A DNA stretch of 64,000 bases, taken from Amycolatopsis sp. WAC 01376 (GTDB lineage: Bacteria > Actinomycetota > Actinomycetes > Mycobacteriales > Pseudonocardiaceae). The stretch's first letter is position 1; the number at the start of each line of letters is the position of its first letter. Positions 59,337-64,000 of this stretch are shown piece by piece. The position numbers and the translations under genes are program-made. A model generated the notes under the pieces. The model had not been told where the DNA came from. It searched no databases and worked only from the letters and a program-made list of their open reading frames with translations. The DNA lies in contig NZ_QHKL01000003.1 of the NCBI RefSeq assembly GCF_003947415.1, positions 806,001-870,000 on the forward strand. Reading direction: 5' to 3'.

Positions 59337-61370
59337 GTGTCGAAGTTCCCGACCGTATTGAAGCGGCTCGTCCTCGGACGTCCATTCCGGAGTGACCGCC
59401 TCTCGCATACGCTCCTGCCGAAGCGCATCGCGCTGCCGATTTTCGCGTCCGACGCGTTGTCGAGCGTCGCCTACGCGCCTGAGGAAATCTTTCTGACCCT
59501 CAGCGTCGCGGGCCTGTCCGCGTACGCCTTCGCGCCGTGGATCGGCGTCGCCGTCGCCGTCGTCATGCTGGTCGTGGTCGCCTCCTACCGGCAGAACGTG
59601 CACGCCTATCCCAGCGGCGGCGGTGACTACGAAGTCGCCAATACCAACCTCGGCGGCAAATTCGGGCTCACCGTCGCGAGCGCCCTGCTGGTGGACTACG
59701 TGCTCACGGTGGCGGTTTCGACGTCATCCGGGGTGGCGAACATCGGTTCCGCCATCCCGTGGGTGGCGGAGCACAAGGTGATCGCCGCGGTCGTCATCGT
59801 GGTCGTGTTGACCGCGCTGAACCTACGCGGAGTGCGCGAATCGGGCAAAACGTTCGCGATCCCGGTCTACGGTTTCATCATCGGCATTCTCGGCATGGTG
59901 ATCTGGGGCCTCATCGAGGCGGCCTCCGGCACCGACATGCGGGCCGAGAGTGCGGATTTCCAGTTGCACGAAGAAGCCTCTTTGACCGGTTTCGCCTTTT
60001 TCTTCCTGCTGCTGCGGACGTTCTCCTCCGGTGCGGCGGCGCTGACCGGGGTCGAGGCGATCAGCAACGGTGTCCCGGCGTTCCAGAAGCCGAAATCGAA
60101 GAACGCGGCGACCACCCTCCTGCTGATGGGGGTGCTCGCGGTGACGATGCTGGTCGGCATCATCACGCTGGCGATCATCACCGACGTCAAATTCGCCGAA
60201 CACCCGGAAACGCAGCTCACCGGCACTCCGGCGGGCTACGAGCAGAAGACGATCGTCGCGCAGATCGCGCAGGCGGTGTTCGCCGACTTCACCCCCGCGT
60301 TCTACTACATCTCCTTCGCCACCGGCATCATCCTGCTGCTGGCCGCCAACACCGCGTTCAACGGCTTCCCGGTGCTCGGTTCGATCCTCGCCCAGGACCG
60401 CTACCTGCCGCGCCAGCTGCACACCAGGGGCGACAGGCTGGCTTTCTCCAACGGCATCCTGTTCCTCTCGGCGTTCGCGCTGGTGCTGATCATCGCCTTC
60501 GACGCCGAGGTCACGAAGCTCATCCAGCTCTACATCGTGGGTGTGTTCGTCTCGTTCACGATCAGCCAAGCGGGCATGCTCCGGCACTGGAACCGGTTGC
60601 TGGCCAGGGAGACCGATCCGACGGTGCGGCGGCGGATGCGGCGATCGCAGACGGTCAACGCGATCGGCCTCACCATGACCGGCACCGTGCTGGTCATCGT
60701 GCTGGTCACGAAGTTCCTCCTCGGCGCCTGGATCGCGATCGCGGCCATGGTGGCGATCTACATCCTGATGACCGCGATCCGGAAGCATTACGACCGGGTC
60801 GCGGAGGAATTGCGCGAGATGGACCGCAAGCCGACCGTATTGCCTTCGCGCAACCACGCGATCGTGCTGATTTCGAAGCTGCACCTGCCGACCCTGCGCG
60901 CGCTTTCCTACGCCAAGGCCGTGCGGCCGGACGTCCTCGAAGCGGTCACGGTGAACGTCGACGACGCCGAGACGCGCAAACTCGTCCAGGAATGGGACGA
61001 CCACAATTTCAAGGTGCCGCTGAAGGTGATCGAATCGCCGTACCGCGAGATCACGAAACCCGTGCTGGACTACGTGAAGCGCGTTCGCGGCGACAATCCG
61101 CGCAACGTGGTGACCGTGTTCATCCCCGAATACGTGGTCGGGCACTGGTGGGAGCAGGTGCTGCACAACCAGAGCGCGCTGCGCCTCAAGGGACGGCTCC
61201 TGTTCCAGCCCGGCGTCATGGTGACGAGCGTGCCGTGGCAGCTCGAATCGTCGGAAAAGGCGATCAAACGCGACCGGAAGGCACGGCCCGCGGCAGGCGA
61301 CGTGCGGCGTGGATTCTCCCCTGTGGTCAAACAGACCGAAAAAACGAAGGACAAGGAAAAATCAGAATGA
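59337..61370 (+). CDS. KimA-like potassium transporter (APC family)
   Basis: This 677-residue transporter has about 12 hydrophobic segments (residues 40-480) and a ~190-residue cytosolic C-terminal domain. LPIFASDALSSVAYAPEEIF, YPSGGGDYEVANTNLGG, FSSGAAALTGVEAISNGVPAF and LLAANTAFNGFPVL match the KUP-like KimA proteins, high-affinity proton-coupled K+ importers in Bacillus. GTG 59337 gives the conserved start SKFPTVLKRLVLGRPFRSDR; no ribosome site is obvious. It diverges from two TrkA genes and overlaps the methyltransferase gene. Confidence 0.88.
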   Translation: MSKFPTVLKRLVLGRPFRSDRLSHTLLPKRIALPIFASDALSSVAYAPEEIFLTLSVAGLSAYAFAPWIGVAVAVVMLVVVASYRQNVHAYPSGGGDYEVANTNLGGKFGLTVASALLVDYVLTVAVSTSSGVANIGSAIPWVAEHKVIAAVVIVVVLTALNLRGVRESGKTFAIPVYGFIIGILGMVIWGLIEAASGTDMRAESADFQLHEEASLTGFAFFFLLLRTFSSGAAALTGVEAISNGVPAFQKPKSKNAATTLLLMGVLAVTMLVGIITLAIITDVKFAEHPETQLTGTPAGYEQKTIVAQIAQAVFADFTPAFYYISFATGIILLLAANTAFNGFPVLGSILAQDRYLPRQLHTRGDRLAFSNGILFLSAFALVLIIAFDAEVTKLIQLYIVGVFVSFTISQAGMLRHWNRLLARETDPTVRRRMRRSQTVNAIGLTMTGTVLVIVLVTKFLLGAWIAIAAMVAIYILMTAIRKHYDRVAEELREMDRKPTVLPSRNHAIVLISKLHLPTLRALSYAKAVRPDVLEAVTVNVDDAETRKLVQEWDDHNFKVPLKVIESPYREITKPVLDYVKRVRGDNPRNVVTVFIPEYVVGHWWEQVLHNQSALRLKGRLLFQPGVMVTSVPWQLESSEKAIKRDRKARPAAGDVRRGFSPVVKQTEKTKDKEKSE

Positions 61371-62572
61371 GTGTGGACGCGTCGACCGGCACCTGGCTCG
61401 GACGAACGATCGAGCTGGAGGTCGGCGCGGTCGCCCACGGCGGGCACTGCGTCGCGCGGGCGGAAGGTCGGGTCGTGTTCGTGCGGCACGCGCTGCCCGG
61501 CGAGCGGGTCCTCGCCTCGGTCACCGAAGACAAGGGCGGGTCGTTCTGCCGTGCCGACGCGATCGAGGTCCTGGAGGCATCCCCGGAACGGGTGGAGCCG
61601 CCGTGCCCGCTCGCGGCGCCGGGGGAGTGCGGTGGTTGCGACTGGCAGCACGCCGCTCCCGGTTACCAGCGTGAACTCAAGGCCGCGGTCGTCGCGGAAC
61701 AGCTGAAGAGGCTGGCCGGGATCGAGCGCGACGTGGTCGTCGAAGCGCTCGACGGTGGCCCGCTGGACTGGCGTAGCCGCGTCCGGCTCGTCGCGGGCAA
61801 GGACGGCAAGGCGGGCTTCCGGGCGCACCACAGTCACCGCGTGATCGCCATCGACGACTGCCCGATCACCGTCCCCGGCGCGCTCGACGACGTCGTGTCG
61901 CGGAACTGGCGCCCCGGCAGTGAAATCGAGGTCACGAAGGACGGCGCGGGGCACGTGCACGTCCGCGACCTGTCGACGGTCCACGGGAAGACCAAGTCGC
62001 GGCAGCTGGCGGGCGGCCTCGCCGTCCAGCGCGCCGCCGGCCGCGACTGGCGCCTCGACGCCCACGGCTTCTGGCAGGTCCACCCGGCCGCCGCCGACAC
62101 GCTCGCCGCCGTCGTCGCGGAATGGGCCGAGGCGCCGCGCGACGGCGTGGCCTGGGACCTGTACGCCGGCGTCGGCCTCTTCGCGTCGGTGCTCGCCGAG
62201 CAGGTCGGCCCGGGCGGCCGCGTGCTCGCCATCGAATCCGGCCGTCGCGCCGTCGCCGACGGCGAGGAGAACCTGGCCGACCTTCCGCAGGTCCGCTGGC
62301 GCTCCGGCCGCGTCGAGCATCTGCTGGCCGACGCCCCGAAACCGGTCGACGTCGTCGTCCTCGACCCGCCGCGCAAGGGTGCGGGCAAGGCCGTCGTCGA
62401 GTCCATTGTGGAAGGCTCGCCCGACAGGATCGTCTACGTGGCGTGCGACCCGGCCGCCTTGGCCCGCGACATCGCGCTGTTCGCGGGACACGGATACGGG
62501 CTGGCGGATCTGCGTGCTTTCGACGCTTTCCCGATGACACACCACGTCGAATGCGTTGCGTTGCTGCAATAA
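61367..62572 (+). CDS. TrmA-family RNA methyltransferase
   Basis: This 401-residue SAM-dependent RNA m5U methyltransferase family protein has an N-terminal TRAM domain (about 10-65), an Fe-S cysteine set (CPLAAPGECGGCDWQH), the SAM region YAGVGLFASVLAEQ and VVVLDPPRKGAGK, and the catalytic cysteine in VYVACDPAALARD. It acts on U in tRNA or rRNA (RlmD/TrmA-like), and the exact site is unknown. ATG 61367 overlaps the transporter stop. Position equals Rv2689c. Confidence 0.93.
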   Translation: MSVDASTGTWLGRTIELEVGAVAHGGHCVARAEGRVVFVRHALPGERVLASVTEDKGGSFCRADAIEVLEASPERVEPPCPLAAPGECGGCDWQHAAPGYQRELKAAVVAEQLKRLAGIERDVVVEALDGGPLDWRSRVRLVAGKDGKAGFRAHHSHRVIAIDDCPITVPGALDDVVSRNWRPGSEIEVTKDGAGHVHVRDLSTVHGKTKSRQLAGGLAVQRAAGRDWRLDAHGFWQVHPAAADTLAAVVAEWAEAPRDGVAWDLYAGVGLFASVLAEQVGPGGRVLAIESGRRAVADGEENLADLPQVRWRSGRVEHLLADAPKPVDVVVLDPPRKGAGKAVVESIVEGSPDRIVYVACDPAALARDIALFAGHGYGLADLRAFDAFPMTHHVECVALLQ

Positions 62573-62678
62573 CGGCTTATCGGTAATCCGTCGGAATGGA
62601 TTGGCTTCGTTCGGCTTGTCCAGGTGTCGAAGTGCTCGCTAACTTGAGCTCAATTCGACGCGAACGGAATTCCGAATC

Positions 62679-62771
62679 ATGGATTATCTTACTTCGGTAT
62701 GTGGTGATTGCGACGGAAAAGGCTGCGCCGGCTGCGACGGGCACGGCACGGTCACCATCGTGGAGGACTGA
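62679..62771 (+). CDS. Very small zinc-knuckle protein (30 aa)
   Basis: ATG 62679 opens a 30-residue frame: MDYLTSVCGDCDGKGCAGCD then GHGTVTIVED. It has CxxCxGxG-like and CxGCxGxG spacing of the DnaJ central zinc-finger type. Its stop lies 3 nt before the next ATG, and that gene's GGAGG site lies within its last codons, which argues for a real coupled gene. No strong ribosome site of its own is visible. Confidence 0.5.
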   Translation: MDYLTSVCGDCDGKGCAGCDGHGTVTIVED

Positions 62772-62774
62772 CGA

Positions 62775-63131
62775 ATGGAACCGTCAATGCTTCCTCCCGG
62801 TGTCACGGCGCAGGAGATCAGCTACCGCAGCGGCCGGAAACAAGTCATCTACACGGCGCCCTACCCGTCCGAAGGCCCGGTGCTGGCCAGGGATCTGCTG
62901 GGCAGACAGGCATGGATGTTCATGTACGCGCATTTCGTCTTCACCTGGGTGGAGGGCGCGGTCCAGGTGCAGGTCGCTCACGGAACGCTGAGCGGACCGA
63001 AGATGCCGTTGTGGAAGGGAATCGCCATTTCCGCCTACTGGTCGGGGCCCGCGCTGGCGAAATTCGGGCAGGCGTGGGCGCTGCAGCAGATGTCCGGTGA
63101 GCGGGGTACCCCGGCCGTCGTCTCCATTTGA
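62775..63131 (+). CDS. Unknown protein
   Basis: This 118-residue protein begins ATG 62775 with GGAGG 8 nt ahead, inside the tiny upstream gene. Trp- and aromatic-rich stretches (RQAWMFMYAHFVFTWVEGAV, PLWKGIAISAYWSG) suggest a beta/alpha soluble protein or a membrane-associated one. I recognise no family. Its 3' end meets the IS5 remnant, so the last residues could be altered by insertion. Confidence 0.65.
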   Translation: MEPSMLPPGVTAQEISYRSGRKQVIYTAPYPSEGPVLARDLLGRQAWMFMYAHFVFTWVEGAVQVQVAHGTLSGPKMPLWKGIAISAYWSGPALAKFGQAWALQQMSGERGTPAVVSI

Positions 63132-63655
63132 GGTACGGCCGGATGGTGCGGATCTTGTTCATGATCCGGTATGGGCCGTGGAAGATCGCGCATGAGCGGT
63201 TGCGGAAGTGGACCGCGGACGGGACGTGGGATCGGGTCCTGGAGCACGTGATCGTCAAAGGGGTTGCGCGGACTGGATCGAAGACCTCGCGATCGACGGG
63301 GAATGCCTCGGACGCTCCCGGGGAGGGCTGACGACGAAGCTTCACCTGGCGGTCGACGCGGCCGGTCTGCCGTTGGCGGTGATCCTCAAGCCCGGTCATG
63401 CCGGGGACAACCCGCAACTGCTGCCGCTGCTGGCCGACAAGGCCTACACCCACCCGAATACCCGGAAGGCGCTGCGGGAGCGCAGGATCAAGGCCACCGG
63501 CCTTCGACCCCGACCTCTACAAGCTCCGCAACGTCGTCGAGCGATGCTTCAACCGGCTCAAACAATTTCGCGGCCTAGCGACCCGATACGCCAAACGAGC
63601 CGCCTACCACCGCGCCGAGATCATCCTCGCCTGCATCGTCCTCCACCTCCGATGA
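63128..63655 (+). pseudogene. IS5-type transposase remnant
   Basis: Parts of a DDE transposase can be read in order: RYGPWKIAHERLRKWTADGT, then after a gap WIEDLAIDGECLGRSRGGLT and TKLHLAVD, ADKAYTHPNTRKALRERRIK, and after a frameshift FDPDLYKLRNVVERCFNRLK to the end LHLR. Compared with intact relatives as I remember them, at least three pieces are missing, including the first catalytic Asp region. It cannot make an active enzyme. Confidence 0.8.
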
Positions 63656-63691
63656 AGATCCGCAGGACACGCCCTAGGCCGGATGGTTCGG
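63137..63691. mobile_element. Decayed IS5-family element with flanking direct repeat
   Basis: The transposase remnant is bounded by GGCCGGATGGTGCGG (63137-63151) and GGCCGGATGGTTCGG (63677-63691), a 15-bp direct repeat with one mismatch. The right end after the stop (GGACACGCCCTAG) looks like an IS end. The left terminal repeat is not visible. Confidence 0.5.
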
Positions 63692-63727
63692 TCCAGGGGT
63701 CTTTCACGTCACTTGAACATGGGCATG

Positions 63728-63767
63728 CCGAGGAGCCCGTCGCCGGTGCGGACGGCGGGCTCCTCGG
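63728..63767. terminator. Terminator hairpin of the HNH gene
   Basis: Arms CCGAGGAGCCCG and CGGGCTCCTCGG (12 bp) with further inner pairing, 12 nt past the stop of the minus-strand HNH gene. There is no long T-run. Confidence 0.75.
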
Positions 63768-63778
63768 GTTGTGCGTGA

Positions 63779-64000
63779 TCAAGTCACGACGCGGTGGAGA
63801 GTGTTGCGCCGTGGCACTTGTAGCGGGTCGAGGTACTGAGGTGGCACGAACTCCGGTATCCCGTCCGGCGCCATCCGAACCTGCCAGTCGCCATGGTGGA
63901 TCAGCCGATGGTGGAAGCCGCAGAGAAGGACCAGGTTCCGCAGATCAGTCGGTCCGCCGTCCGCCCAGTGGTGAATGTGGTGGGCGTGACAGTGCTTCGG
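63779..64000 (-). CDS. HNH endonuclease / DUF222 protein, C-terminal part
   Basis: The last 73 codons of a gene that starts beyond the window. HCHAHHIHHWADGGPTDLRN followed by LVLLCGFHHRLIHHG is the HNH nuclease motif of the 13E12/DUF222 family, common and repeated in actinobacterial genomes. The short tail after it ends at TGA (63779-63781). It may be a selfish or a defence-type nuclease, role unproven. A hairpin terminator follows. Confidence 0.88.
   Translation of the reverse strand, partial: PKHCHAHHIHHWADGGPTDLRNLVLLCGFHHRLIHHGDWQVRMAPDGIPEFVPPQYLDPLQVPRRNTLHRVVT

Overview
This 64 kb window is high-GC actinobacterial DNA. The gene content fits a Pseudonocardiales-type genome, most likely Amycolatopsis or a close relative: a KstR-type sterol locus, two principal-type sigma factors, Cei, Spo0M, and many DUF families typical of actinobacteria. 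The taxon is inferred from gene content and style; I could not run a search. Genes are densely packed and mostly in short operons, often with 4-base ATGA overlaps. I see no rRNA, tRNA, CRISPR array or prophage. The only mobile DNA is a decayed IS5-type transposase near the right end.

Layout. 1-4.3 kb: sterol side-chain genes, echA19 and fadD19 diverging from a KstR-like operator, plus a nitronate-monooxygenase-like enzyme and the end of another acyl-CoA synthetase. 4.5-6.7 kb: a secreted trypsin and an amino-acid permease. 6.8-13.2 kb: a GntR regulator and a six-gene operon for aminophosphonate (2-AEP-like) uptake and breakdown. 13.2-14.3 kb: two paralogous lipoproteins. 14.8-20.0 kb: class I fumarase, a SigB-like sigma factor, Dtd and a methyltransferase. 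20.1-25.6 kb: M20 amidohydrolase, DUF3099, pseudouridine catabolism (psuG-psuK), an HD phosphohydrolase with a small upstream partner, Spo0M and DUF3039. 25.7-33.0 kb: a secreted protein, a large RND transporter, a BrkB-type membrane protein and a helicase. 33.6-38.3 kb: a xylose-type ABC operon with its ROK regulator. 38.3-48.9 kb: a TetR/hydrolase operon with its operator, small proteins, transporters, a two-component system and secreted or membrane proteins. 49.0-62.6 kb: a core block in the order sigA, ppgK, suhB, cei, DUF4193, DUF3093, dut, DUF3710, hydrolase, OB-fold, DUF3159, two TrkA proteins, KimA-like permease, TrmA-like methyltransferase. From memory this matches Mycobacterium tuberculosis Rv2703 to Rv2689c. 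62.7-64 kb: small unknown proteins, the IS5 remnant and the end of an HNH/DUF222 gene.

The most unusual feature lies between the genes. Several families of long palindromes (here called A to E) occupy gene 3' ends, mostly between convergent genes. Seven copies of family A have arms that differ between copies yet remain perfectly self-complementary. Separately, three intergenic loci carry repeats with an exact 21-nt period; in two of them a run of direct units is followed by a run of inverted units. Palindromic operators could be picked out for KstR, the ROK regulator and the TetR regulator.
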